Positions 15,996 to 25,100 of a stretch of DNA of 50,940 nucleotides are shown piece by piece (position 1 is the stretch's first letter; each line of letters starts with the position of its first letter). The position numbers and the translations under genes are program-made. This DNA comes from Flavobacterium sp. (GTDB lineage Bacteria; Bacteroidota; Bacteroidia; Flavobacteriales; Flavobacteriaceae). The stretch is taken from contig JAUVAS010000007.1 in NCBI GenBank assembly GCA_030591585.1, forward strand, positions 1 to 50,940. Reading direction: 5' to 3'. The notes beneath the pieces are model-generated. The model was not told the DNA's origin and ran no database searches. It saw only the letters and a program-made list of their open reading frames with translations.

Positions 15996-17256
15996 GTTAA
16001 TAACTATTAAAATTGACGGAGAAAATATTCAAGCTGAAGAGGGTAAAAACTTGGTAGATGTTGCTAAAGAAAACGGAGTATATATACCTACTTTATGTTA
16101 TTTCAGAGAATCTAATCCATCTCTAGGAACATGTAGAATTTGTACCGTTAAACTTAACGGAAGACACACCGCTAGTTGTACAACAAAAGTTTCAGAGGGA
16201 ATGGATATTGAGATTGACACTCCTGAATTGTTAGATAACAGAAAAGCAATCATAGAAATGCTCTATGCTGAAGGTAATCACTTCTGCCCAACTTGTGAGA
16301 AAAGTGGAAATTGTGATATGCAAAACCTAGCGTATGACATGGGGTTAACCTATACAAGATACCCTCACGTGTTTAGTGACAAAATGGTCGATTTTACTCC
16401 TAAACGTATGATTATGGAATCTAATCGCTGTATTCTTTGTAAACGTTGTGTTGAAGAAGTAAAAACTAAAGAAGGAAAAAGTGTTTTCTCATTTGTACAA
16501 AGAGGTGTAAAAACCAGAGTTCAAATAGATTATCATGAAGAAGAAAAACTTAGTGAAGGTGAAGCTATACGGGCTATGACTCTTTGCCCTGTGGGAGGCA
16601 TACTTGTGAAAGGAATGATTCATGAAGAACCTTTTGGCGACCGTAAATACGATCTTCTAGGCAAGGATATTCTGCCAGTAACAAAAAACAAGAAAATAAG
16701 AAAAGGTGAGCAAGAAAAATTTATTATCGCTACAACATCACTTGCAGGTTGCTTTGGTTGCCATATGTCACTATTAGATATTGACACAGAACTATTAGAT
16801 ATCCTTGAAATTGTCGAATTTAATAAATCACCTTTAACGGATATTAAGAAATTTAGTAAACGGTGTCATGTTGGACTAATTGAAGGAGGTTGTGCAAATA
16901 CAGAAAATGTACATGTATTAAGAGAATTTCGGAAAAAATGTGATATCCTAATTGGCTTTGGAGAATGTGCTATTATGGGAGGGATACCTGCTATGCGTAA
17001 TTTTATTCCTCTAAAAGAGTGTCTTGAAGAATCTTATATAAATGGGGTGACTAGTGAATTAGGAGCAGATATTATTCCTGGACATGAAGATATTCCAAAA
17101 TTATTAGATAACGTATATCCCTGTAATGAAATAGTTAAAATTGATTATTACATTCCAGGTTGTCCTCCTAACGCACAACATATTTGGAAAGTGGTAAAAA
17201 ATATTTTATTAGATGAAGAGTTTTCAATTGCTCACGATGAATTTAAGTACGATTAA
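15988..17256 (+). CDS. hoxUY: Fused HoxU-HoxY: diaphorase Fe-S subunit joined to hydrogenase small subunit
   Basis: One 422-residue reading frame carries two subunits that are separate in Ralstonia-type enzymes. Residues 1-230 are HoxU, a NuoG N-terminal-like ferredoxin: the 2Fe-2S motif CYFRESNPSLGTCRIC, the HxxxC...CxxCxxxGNC site for a further cluster, and two CxxCxxC-type sites (CILCKRCVEE, TLCPVGG). After a lysine-rich linker (about 232-248, KNKKIRKGEQEKF), residues 249-422 are HoxY, the [NiFe] small subunit of group 3: LAGCFGCHMSLLDID, EGGCANTEN, GFGECAIMGGIPAMRN and IPGCPPNAQ. The ATG at 15988 is preferred to the in-frame ATG at 15970, which lies inside hoxF. Confidence 0.95.
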   Translation: MNKLITIKIDGENIQAEEGKNLVDVAKENGVYIPTLCYFRESNPSLGTCRICTVKLNGRHTASCTTKVSEGMDIEIDTPELLDNRKAIIEMLYAEGNHFCPTCEKSGNCDMQNLAYDMGLTYTRYPHVFSDKMVDFTPKRMIMESNRCILCKRCVEEVKTKEGKSVFSFVQRGVKTRVQIDYHEEEKLSEGEAIRAMTLCPVGGILVKGMIHEEPFGDRKYDLLGKDILPVTKNKKIRKGEQEKFIIATTSLAGCFGCHMSLLDIDTELLDILEIVEFNKSPLTDIKKFSKRCHVGLIEGGCANTENVHVLREFRKKCDILIGFGECAIMGGIPAMRNFIPLKECLEESYINGVTSELGADIIPGHEDIPKLLDNVYPCNEIVKIDYYIPGCPPNAQHIWKVVKNILLDEEFSIAHDEFKYD

Positions 17257-17279
17257 ATTAATATTTAAAAACTTAAAAG

Positions 17280-18731
17280 ATGTCACAAAAATTAGTAATA
17301 GATCCTGTAACAAGAGTTGAAGGACACGGTAAAGTTACCATACACCTAGATGATGATAATAATGTGAAAGATGCCTTTTTTCATATTGTTGAATTTAGAG
17401 GATTCGAACGCTTTATTCAGGGCCATCCTTATTGGGAAGCCCCTGTAATGGTACAACGTCTCTGTGGCATTTGCCCAGTAAGCCATCATTTAGCTGCTGC
17501 TAAAGCTATTGATCAAATTGTTGGAATTGAGCCTGAAGATTTATCTATTCCAGCCCAAAAAATTAGAAAGCTATTACATTTTGGACAAGTATTTCAATCA
17601 CACGCTTTACACTTTTTCTATTTAGCGTCACCCGATTTATTATTTGGCTGGGATGCCGACCCTCTTAAAAGAAATATCGTTGGTGTCGCTATGGAATATC
17701 CGAAATTAGCTAAAAAAGGGATTTTGATGCGTAAATTTGGTCAAGAAATAATAAAATTAGTCGCCGGGAAACGTATCCACGGAATTTCCACAACCCCTGG
17801 AGGTGTTCATAAAAGAATTAATGCAAAAGAACGTAACTACTTTTTAGACGGAAAAGATATTCCTTCCATAAACACCATGATTTTGTGGGCGGTGGAAATC
17901 ATTGATTTTATAAAGGAATATCACTTAAAGAACAAAGAGTTTTTAGACTCATTTGCTGCTTATCCATCTGGTCATTTAGGTTTAGTGAACAAAGAAAATG
18001 GATTTTTAGAACTGTATGACGGGAATTTAAGAGCGATAGATGCTTCAGAAAATATCACTTTAGATGATGTTCCAAATGATGATTATAATCAACATTTTTA
18101 TGAGGGAGTTGAAAAATGGAGTTATTTAAAATTTCCTTATTTAAAACATTTAGGAAGAAAAAAAGGCTGGAATCGAGTAGGACCATTAGCAAGACTGAAT
18201 GTTTGTGAAGGTATTGAAACCCCTTTGGCTGAAAAAGAACGACTTGAATTTAAATTGGCCAGCAACGGAAAGGTTAATAATATGACTATGCATACCCATT
18301 GGGCAAGATTAATTGAAATTTTGTACTGTGCCGAAATGATGAAAAGTTTGTTAGAAGATGATGATATTTTAAGTAATGATTTGGTACGTAAAGGAGAACG
18401 TAGAAAAGAAGGTATCGGAATCATTGAAGCCCCTAGGGGAACACTAATTCACCATTACGAAGTAGATGACAAAGACCGCATAACACGTTGTAACCTTATC
18501 GTTTCTACCACACATAATAATGAGCCCATGAATCAGGCAGTACGTTGGGTTGCCAATAATGTTCTTAGTGGAGAACCTAAAATTACAGAAGGAATGATGA
18601 ACCAAATAGAGGTAGCGATAAGAGCATACGACCCTTGTTTAAGCTGTGCAACACACGCTTTAGGACAGATGCCTTTGGAAATTAATTTAATAGATAACTA
18701 CGGAAACTTAATCGATGAAAGGAGAAGGTAA
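17280..18731 (+). CDS. hoxH: NAD-reducing hydrogenase large subunit HoxH
   Basis: HoxH is the catalytic subunit of the group 3d bidirectional hydrogenase. Motifs are RLCGICPVSHH (Cys62/Cys65) and AYDPCLSCATHALGQ (Cys453/Cys456). Cleavage after His459 would remove a 24-residue tail beginning ALGQMPL, as known for HoxH with HoxW. Length is 483 residues, close to the Ralstonia protein. It starts 23 nt after the fused hoxUY gene; its last 17 nt overlap the start of hoxW. Confidence 0.97.
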   Translation: MSQKLVIDPVTRVEGHGKVTIHLDDDNNVKDAFFHIVEFRGFERFIQGHPYWEAPVMVQRLCGICPVSHHLAAAKAIDQIVGIEPEDLSIPAQKIRKLLHFGQVFQSHALHFFYLASPDLLFGWDADPLKRNIVGVAMEYPKLAKKGILMRKFGQEIIKLVAGKRIHGISTTPGGVHKRINAKERNYFLDGKDIPSINTMILWAVEIIDFIKEYHLKNKEFLDSFAAYPSGHLGLVNKENGFLELYDGNLRAIDASENITLDDVPNDDYNQHFYEGVEKWSYLKFPYLKHLGRKKGWNRVGPLARLNVCEGIETPLAEKERLEFKLASNGKVNNMTMHTHWARLIEILYCAEMMKSLLEDDDILSNDLVRKGERRKEGIGIIEAPRGTLIHHYEVDDKDRITRCNLIVSTTHNNEPMNQAVRWVANNVLSGEPKITEGMMNQIEVAIRAYDPCLSCATHALGQMPLEINLIDNYGNLIDERRR

Positions 18732-19158
18732 GAATACAATTTTAATTGGTATCGGGAACTGTGGTAGACAAGATGATGGTTTAGGGTGGGCTTTTTTGGA
18801 GCATCTTAAACCTGAATTACCTGATAATTTTGATATTGAATATCGGTATCAGCTTCAGATTGAAGATGCTGAAATGATAAGTCATTATCAAAAAGTTTTT
18901 TTTATTGATGCTGATAAATCTCCTGAAACAAAAAGTTTTATAATAAGTGAATGTTTTCCGAAGGAAACACATTATTTCAGCTCTCATGCCTTGCCTCCAG
19001 AAACAATTTTATATTTAGCTGATACCGTTTATGGTAAAAATCCTGAAAGTTATATCATCGGAATTTCTGGAGAGAGTTACCAATTAGAAATAGGGCTTAC
19101 TGAAAATGCAAAATCGAATTTGAAGAAAGCAATCTGTTCTTTTAAAAAGATTTATTAG
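18715..19158 (+). CDS. hoxW: HoxH-specific maturation endopeptidase HoxW
   Basis: This is an M52-family Ni-dependent protease of 147 residues. The N-terminus ILIGIGNCGRQDDGLGWAF carries the G(I)GNxxRxDDG(L)G motif typical of HoxW rather than HyaD. DADKSPE and SSHALPPET hold the other metal ligands. The overlap with the end of hoxH couples its translation to its only substrate. The end meets the convergent nickel permease gene with a 4-bp overlap. Confidence 0.92.
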   Translation: MKGEGKNTILIGIGNCGRQDDGLGWAFLEHLKPELPDNFDIEYRYQLQIEDAEMISHYQKVFFIDADKSPETKSFIISECFPKETHYFSSHALPPETILYLADTVYGKNPESYIIGISGESYQLEIGLTENAKSNLKKAICSFKKIY

Positions 19159-19865
19159 AGCGTAGCAAAAACCCAATAAACACCAATAATAACAGCAAAT
19201 AATCCTCCTGAAAAACGAATGCCTTTAAAGAAAATATCGTTGTGTTGCTGTTTTGTGTAGCTTGTTAATTTACTAAGAATCGTTGCGTAAGCTGTCATTG
19301 CTAATAGTGTTCCTATTCCAAAACCAAGAACATATTGCACCCCTTCAGTTATAGTTTCAAAACCCAACACAGGAAGCAATAATATAAAATGTGCAATACC
19401 TGCTAAACCGTGTAGAAAACCAATTCCGAAAGAAGAAAATACATTCTGATTAATTTGTTTTTCATGGCTATGACTGTGCGTAGGCTTACTGTGATCATGC
19501 TTGTGTTTATGGATGTATATAAAGGGTTTCTCTTCAGAATGAATGTGAGGATGTTTGTGGGTTCTTCTTTCTTTAAAAATTCCATAGAAAGTCCAAACAC
19601 CAATTCCTATTAAAACAATTCCTACTAATTGTTCACTATGTTTTGAAACTTTTTCTAAAGGAATAAAGTCTTTAAAAAGCAAGAATAAAACTCCAATTAG
19701 AAGCATTCCAATAATATGCCCCAAACCCCAAGACAAGCCAATTTTCCATGCTTTTCTTTTAGATTTAATAACCAATGGGCTTATGGCGGCCAAATGATCA
19801 GGTCCTGATACTACATGTAACATCGAAGCCAAAATTCCTGCTAATAATGGAAACGTAAAGAGCAT
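19155..19865 (-). CDS. Nickel permease of the NicO/UreH-like membrane family
   Basis: This is a 236-residue protein with about six membrane helices. Helix 1 has HVVSGPDHLAAI (from His17), the metal-binding signature of NicO/UreH/HupE-like transporters, and a later helix has GLAGIAHFILLLP (His repeats the motif). A cytoplasmic-type loop of about 40 residues (about 97-137) is full of histidines (HIHKHKHDHSK and similar), fit for Ni sequestration. Its place next to hoxW makes nickel supply for both hydrogenases the natural role; Co transport or sulfite export (TauE-like relatives) are alternatives. It is the right-hand end of the hydrogenase island. Confidence 0.85.
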   Translation of the reverse strand: MLFTFPLLAGILASMLHVVSGPDHLAAISPLVIKSKRKAWKIGLSWGLGHIIGMLLIGVLFLLFKDFIPLEKVSKHSEQLVGIVLIGIGVWTFYGIFKERRTHKHPHIHSEEKPFIYIHKHKHDHSKPTHSHSHEKQINQNVFSSFGIGFLHGLAGIAHFILLLPVLGFETITEGVQYVLGFGIGTLLAMTAYATILSKLTSYTKQQHNDIFFKGIRFSGGLFAVIIGVYWVFATL

Positions 19866-19899
19866 ATTATTTAAGCATTGATTTCAATTTAATAACTTT

Positions 19900-20961
19900 T
19901 CAATTGTATTTGCTTGAAGACGTCTGGCTTTTTTTTATTAACCGGTTTTTTGACATCTCTACATATTCCTTCCTTTTTTTATAGATGTCTATTGCATTAA
20001 AAACAGCCTCTTTAAAAGACTCGTGATTAGCTACATTCTTTCCTGCAATATCAAAAGCAGTTCCGTGATCTGGTGAAGTTCTAATTCTATTTAACCCAGC
20101 AGTATAATTTACTCCCAATCCAAACGATAGTGTTTTAAATGGAATTAACCCTTGATCATGATAGGAAGCAATTATCGCATCAAATTTTTCATAATTCCCC
20201 GACCCAAAAAAGCTATCTGCTGCATAAGGTCCATAAACTACCGTTCCGTTTTCACGAATAGAGTCTAAAGTGGGTCTTAAAACAGTATCGTCTTCAGTTC
20301 CAATAACACCATTATCTCCATTATGTGGGTTGATACCTAGAACCGCAATTTTTGGTTTTCTTATTCCAAAATCTGCAATTAATGTTTTTTGAATCGTATT
20401 TATTTTACTTTCAACAAGTTCCTTGGTAATGTTTTGGGCGATATCCTTAACCGGTACATGATCTGTTAAAAGTCCTACCCGTAAATTACCTGAAATCAAT
20501 AACATTAAGCTTTCTCCTTCCAATTCTTGATTTAAAAAATCAGTGTGCCCAGGAAAATTAAAATCCTCAGACTGTATATTAGATTTATTAATAGGTGCCG
20601 TTACCAAAACATCAATCTTTTCTTCTTTTAATGCTGAAACAGCAGATTTCAATGATTTTATCGCATAAGAACCTATCTTAGTGTCTTCTTTGCCGAAATT
20701 TACATCAACTGATTCGTTCCAAACATTAAAAACATTAATTTTATGAGGAAGTATCGCATTAAGATTATTTATTCCGTGGAGGTTACAATCTAGCCCATAA
20801 ACCTTATTAAAATGCAACATTAATTTATGGTTAGCAAAAATTACTAGGGTGAAAAAGTCTAGTATTCTAGAATCTTTTAAGGTTTTTAAAACAATCTCAC
20901 TTCCTATTCCGTTTAAATCTCCAATTGAGACACCTACTACTATTTTTTTTTTGTTATCCAT
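19900..20961 (-). CDS. pdxA: 4-hydroxythreonine-4-phosphate dehydrogenase PdxA
   Basis: PdxA catalyses the NAD-dependent oxidation of 4-phosphohydroxy-threonine in the DXP-dependent vitamin B6 pathway. The protein starts KKKIVVGVSIGDLNGIGSEI and has GHTDFLNQE, LLTDHVPVKDIA, GINPHNGDNG and the C-terminal YHDQGLIPFKTL and SPDHGTAFDIAG metal/substrate motifs. Length is 353 residues. In flavobacteria this gene is normally followed by the DUF177 gene and rpmF; here the hydrogenase island lies between them. It is divergent from ribE, with 57 nt between starts. Confidence 0.96.
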   Translation of the reverse strand: MDNKKKIVVGVSIGDLNGIGSEIVLKTLKDSRILDFFTLVIFANHKLMLHFNKVYGLDCNLHGINNLNAILPHKINVFNVWNESVDVNFGKEDTKIGSYAIKSLKSAVSALKEEKIDVLVTAPINKSNIQSEDFNFPGHTDFLNQELEGESLMLLISGNLRVGLLTDHVPVKDIAQNITKELVESKINTIQKTLIADFGIRKPKIAVLGINPHNGDNGVIGTEDDTVLRPTLDSIRENGTVVYGPYAADSFFGSGNYEKFDAIIASYHDQGLIPFKTLSFGLGVNYTAGLNRIRTSPDHGTAFDIAGKNVANHESFKEAVFNAIDIYKKRKEYVEMSKNRLIKKSQTSSSKYN

Positions 20962-20984
20962 TATTTAAACAACCCTTATATGAT

Positions 20985-20992
20985 TACTTTTG
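20985..20992 (+). promoter_or_regulatory. Predicted -7 element for ribE
   Basis: TACTTTTG matches TAnnTTTG and lies 27 nt before the ribE start in the short pdxA-ribE divergent spacer. The -33 side is weak, so confidence is modest. Confidence 0.35.
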
Positions 20993-21018
20993 TAATACAA
21001 ATATAATTAATTGTTATC

Positions 21019-21609
21019 ATGTTTACAGGAATAATTGAAGCAATGGGAGAAATTCGTTCTCTCACAAAAGAAGGAAGTAATGTGCATATTGAAATTAAAA
21101 GCCCTATTACGTCTGAACTTAAGATAGATCAAAGTATTGCACATAATGGCGTATGTTTAACCGTAGTAAGAATTGAAGGAGATAATTATGTAGTAACCGC
21201 CATTAAAGAAACGCTAGACAAATCTAATTTAGGTGATCTTACTAAAGGAAGTGTTGTAAACCTAGAACGCTCTATGAAACTAGGCGAAAGACTAGACGGT
21301 CATATTGTTCAAGGTCATGTAGACCAAACAGCAATTTGCACCGCTATTAAAGAAGCTGATGGGAGTTGGTATTATACATTCAAATACGATAATGAATATC
21401 AAAATATTACTATCGAGAAGGGATCTATAACAGTAAATGGTGTAAGTTTAACAGTCGTCAACTCAAAAGAAAATGAGTTTAGCGTGGCTATTATACCCTA
21501 CACAATAGAAAACACAAATTTCAACAATTTTAAAATTGGATCAAAAGTAAATTTAGAGTTTGATGTAGTAGGGAAGTACTTAAAAAGGCTTATGCAGGAG
21601 TATTCTTAG
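21019..21609 (+). CDS. ribE: Riboflavin synthase (alpha chain)
   Basis: The enzyme makes riboflavin by dismutation of two 6,7-dimethyl-8-ribityllumazine molecules. The two lumazine-binding repeats are clear: MFTGIIEAMGEI...NGVCLTV in the first and GHIVQGHVDQ...VNGVSLTVV in the second. Length is 196 residues, complete. It ends in a 20-bp overlap with the convergent small gene. Often labelled ribC in Firmicutes nomenclature. Confidence 0.96.
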   Translation: MFTGIIEAMGEIRSLTKEGSNVHIEIKSPITSELKIDQSIAHNGVCLTVVRIEGDNYVVTAIKETLDKSNLGDLTKGSVVNLERSMKLGERLDGHIVQGHVDQTAICTAIKEADGSWYYTFKYDNEYQNITIEKGSITVNGVSLTVVNSKENEFSVAIIPYTIENTNFNNFKIGSKVNLEFDVVGKYLKRLMQEYS

Positions 21610-21805
21610 TGTTATATTTTTTAAATCCTATATAAGTTCCATAAACCAACCCTATTATAATTAATATAATAATATTGTCATCTATAGGTGCCTCTGGAGC
21701 TCTATTATTTGCAGGCGGAGGCGGCCCTGCTGTTTGAGCAAGCATATACATACTATTAAAGACAAATAGTACTAAGGTTAGTATTTTAACGATTTGGGGT
21801 CGCAT
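21590..21805 (-). CDS. Small secreted or membrane protein with proline-rich segment
   Basis: This 71-residue protein has an N-terminal signal-like helix (residues 8-23, ending in AQ), a proline-rich stretch (AGPPPPANNRAPEAPIDDN), one membrane helix (about 45-60) and a short lysine-rich tail. Such signal-proline-helix proteins are common and uncharacterised in flavobacteria. The end overlaps ribE. No function can be read from the sequence. Confidence 0.65.
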   Translation of the reverse strand: MRPQIVKILTLVLFVFNSMYMLAQTAGPPPPANNRAPEAPIDDNIIILIIIGLVYGTYIGFKKYNTKNTPA

Positions 21806-21910
21806 ATAGTCGGCTAAAATAGCAAAATTTTATTAACAATTGTTAAAAAGCTTCATTTAATCCTAAAAACGTTGCTTTTTAACTAAATTTAAATTTTATT
21901 CTATAAAAAC

Positions 21911-21935
21911 AAAATTCGTTGTAAAAACGAATTTT
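21911..21935. terminator. Hairpin between the small secreted protein gene and the HYR gene
   Basis: A perfect 10-bp stem AAAATTCGTT / AACGAATTTT closes on a 5-nt loop. A-rich sequence precedes the stem and T-rich sequence ends it, so it can act as a simple bidirectional terminator, although the flanking U-tracts are part of the stem. Its role is uncertain. Confidence 0.4.
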
Positions 21936-21952
21936 GAACTAATTTATTGTAA

Positions 21953-21969
21953 TAAAGTGGTCCCACATG
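21953..21969. repeat. 17-bp direct repeat, left copy
   Basis: TAAAGTGGTCCCACATG occurs here and, without mismatch, at 25971-25987. Its core GTGGTCCCAC is a near-palindrome (GTGG-N2-CCAC). The copies bracket about 4.0 kb containing the HYR protein gene, and the right copy is 200 nt before a tyrosine recombinase gene, as expected of an attachment core. Confidence 0.6.
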
Positions 21970-22179
21970 AACCTAGGTGCCGTACAGTAATATAGAGCTA
22001 TAAAGACGTATAAAGGTCTGAGTATCAATTAATTTACTCAATCTTCTGTAGTAACTTAAGGTCAATTGTATCAAATAAAGTTCCAAAATGTACTATTTAC
22101 TCTTAGTCTAAATCTTTTAAAAGCTTTAAATTTTTTACCTACCTTTACGTTTAATTTCCACTTATAAGTTTTTAGCCAT

Positions 22180-25100
22180 ATGAAAAAAAATACTTTATTT
22201 TTTAAAAAATACATTCTAGTATTACTACTACTTATTTTTAATCCATTATTTCAATCAACACTTTTTTCACAAGTTATATTTCAAGATGGATTTGAATCAG
22301 GCACATTAGTAAATTGGACCAATCTTGGAGGAAGTTATTCTTATCAAGGAGTCACAACAACAGATCCTGCTGTAGGAACCTATAGCTTACAACAAACAGG
22401 CTCATCATCTCATTATCAAGGGTTGATAGCAACTTTACCTTCAAGTCAACCAACAGAAATATCTTGGAGAGTAAAATCATCTACTACCAATTTACAATCT
22501 GGATATGTTGTTATAGGAGATAATAATACTACATCAAATAATGGAGTTATATTTTGTTATATTCAAACTAATAGTAATTTATGTTTTTCTACAAACTCCT
22601 TTGACACAAACTATTATCATCCTGTTAGTCCTAATACTTGGTATCATATAGAATTAAAAAATATAAATTGGACGAATAAGACATATGATATATACATTGA
22701 TGGCTCTTTAGTTAGTACATCTTTTCCATTTAGATCCACATCATCTAACGATATTACTTCTATATATAGTTATAACTTTGGTTCGGGTTCTAATGCCTAT
22801 AAAGATGAGTTTATAGTTACTGTGCTTCCTAATACGCCACCAACTGCTGTATGTCAAAATTATACCGCAGAATTAGATCCTGCTGGTAATGTAACTATTA
22901 CGGGCGCAAATGTAGATGGAGGCTCTAGTGATGCAGAAGGGCCTGTGACTTTATCTGTTAGTCCAGATACATTTGATTGTAGTAATGTAGGAATTCCACA
23001 AACAGTAACGTTAACAGTTACAGATTCTGGAGGATTAACAGACTCTTGTACAGCAACAGTAACGGTAGAGGATAATTTAGATCCTATAATTACTTGCCCT
23101 GCAGATATTACACAAGATACAGACCTTGGTGCTTGTGCAGCGACAGTTACTGTCCCTGCTCCAACTTTTACAGACATCTGTTTTGATGGGAATGGATGTT
23201 TACAGACCGATGATATTGATTCTTATGTGCTGGGTCCTATTTTTGGACAAGATCCTCTTTGGCCCACTTGGAGTGATGATCCTGCAGAAAGTGCTAAAGT
23301 TTCTAACGAACAAGCCTTGAGTGGAACTCAAAGTTTAAAAGTAATAGGAATACCTGCTGGTGGACCAGTAGATCAGCTTTACTTATTGGGAGATAAAACT
23401 GCTGGAGTTTGGGAAGTAACCTATAATATGTATATTCCTGTTGGAAATACTGCAGTTACCAATATCCAAAAGTTTCAAACTGCTGGTATAGCTTGGGCTA
23501 ATCAAGTTTATTATAATTCAGATGGAACTGGCGATTATCTAGTAAATAATACTCTTACTTCGTTTACATTTCCACAAGATTCTTGGTTCGAAGTGAAACA
23601 ATTTGTAGATCTTGACAATGATTTAACTATTGTATATATTGATGAAAATATTATAACAAGCCATCCTTTTTCTCTGGAAGCATTTTCTAATAGCGGCCTC
23701 GGCGAACTTCAATTAGGGGCTATTGACTTTTATCCTTATACCGATGCGAATGATCCAAACCCAGCTGCAACACCTTTATTTTACGTAGATAATGTAAGCC
23801 TATGTGCAGTTGCTGTCAATGACTTTAATAATACTGCCGATGCTAGTGATGTATATCCTGTAGGAGTTACTAATGTAGTCTGGACAATTACAGATGGTGC
23901 AGGTAATATAGATTCTTGTACTCAAGTAATTACTGTTGAAGACAATGAACCTCCTGTTATAATTTGCCCTGCTGATCTAACTGCATATACTGAAAATAGC
24001 GAATGTAGTGCTATGGTGTTTTTCCAAAATGCTATTGTTTTTATTAATCCTTGTGAATCTGTGACCGTTTATCAAACTGCAGGTCTTCCTAGTGGCTCTG
24101 TATTCCCTATTGGGGATACTCTTATTGAGTTTACTGCGCAAGATGATAGTGGTAATTTATCTACCTGTACATTTACCATTACTGTTGAAGATGATGATGA
24201 TCCTATTGCAGTTTGTCAAAACATTACCGTTCAATTAGATGAATTTGGGGATGCGACCATTATAGCAGATCAAGTGAACTTCGGTTCTTCTGATAACTGT
24301 GGTATAGGTACTCTTAGTATCGATATCGATACCTTTGATTGTAGTGATGTAGGCGATAACGATGTTACTTTAACAGTAACAGACGTAAATGGTAACACCT
24401 CTACTTGTGTAGCTGTGGTTACGGTAGAAGATGTAACTGATCCTGAGGTAACTTGTAATGACATTACTGTAGAATTAGATGCCAATGGCACAGTGACTAT
24501 CGATCCTATGGACGTTGCTGCTAGTTCTAGTGATGCTTGTGGTATTGCTTCTTATGAGTTAAACATAGACACCTTTGGTTGTTTAGACGTAGGAGACTCA
24601 ACGGTGGTTCTTATCGTTACCGATGTCAATGGTAATCAAAGCTCTTGTTCTGCTACTGTAACGGTAGAAGATAATACGTCTCCTGAACTGGTTTGTGTAG
24701 ATACAACGATCGAACTTGGTCCTGATGGTACTGCAAATATCTCCCCTGCAGATGTTGCAACCGTAAGTGATGCTTGTGGAGTATTAGAATTCACAATTGA
24801 TGTAACCGAGGTATTGTGTGCAGATATTGGAACTCCATTAACAGTAAATGTTTTTGCTAACGATGGTAATGGTAATTCTTCTTTCTGTTCTGCAACAGTA
24901 ACTGTGGTAGATGCTTTAGGTCCAGACATTGTATGTCCTGGAAACCAAGTAGAGATTGTAGATCCTAATGGTACCTATACTCTTGGTGATTATATCGCTG
25001 ATGGTTCTGCTACTGCAACAGATAACTGTACAGAACCTGTAACTAGCTTTACACAAGATCCAGCTGCCGGAACACTTCTAGGCCCTGGTGAATACATTAT

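Larger units (their letters stand above)
21806..22179. other. Intergenic region before the HYR protein gene
   Basis: This 374-nt region holds a 10-bp hairpin, the left copy of the 17-bp direct repeat, and an unstructured A/T-rich stretch up to the start of the HYR protein. Near the end, TACCTTTA at about 22141-22148 is a one-mismatch -7 element, 30 nt before the ATG. I see no gene in it. Confidence 0.6.
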
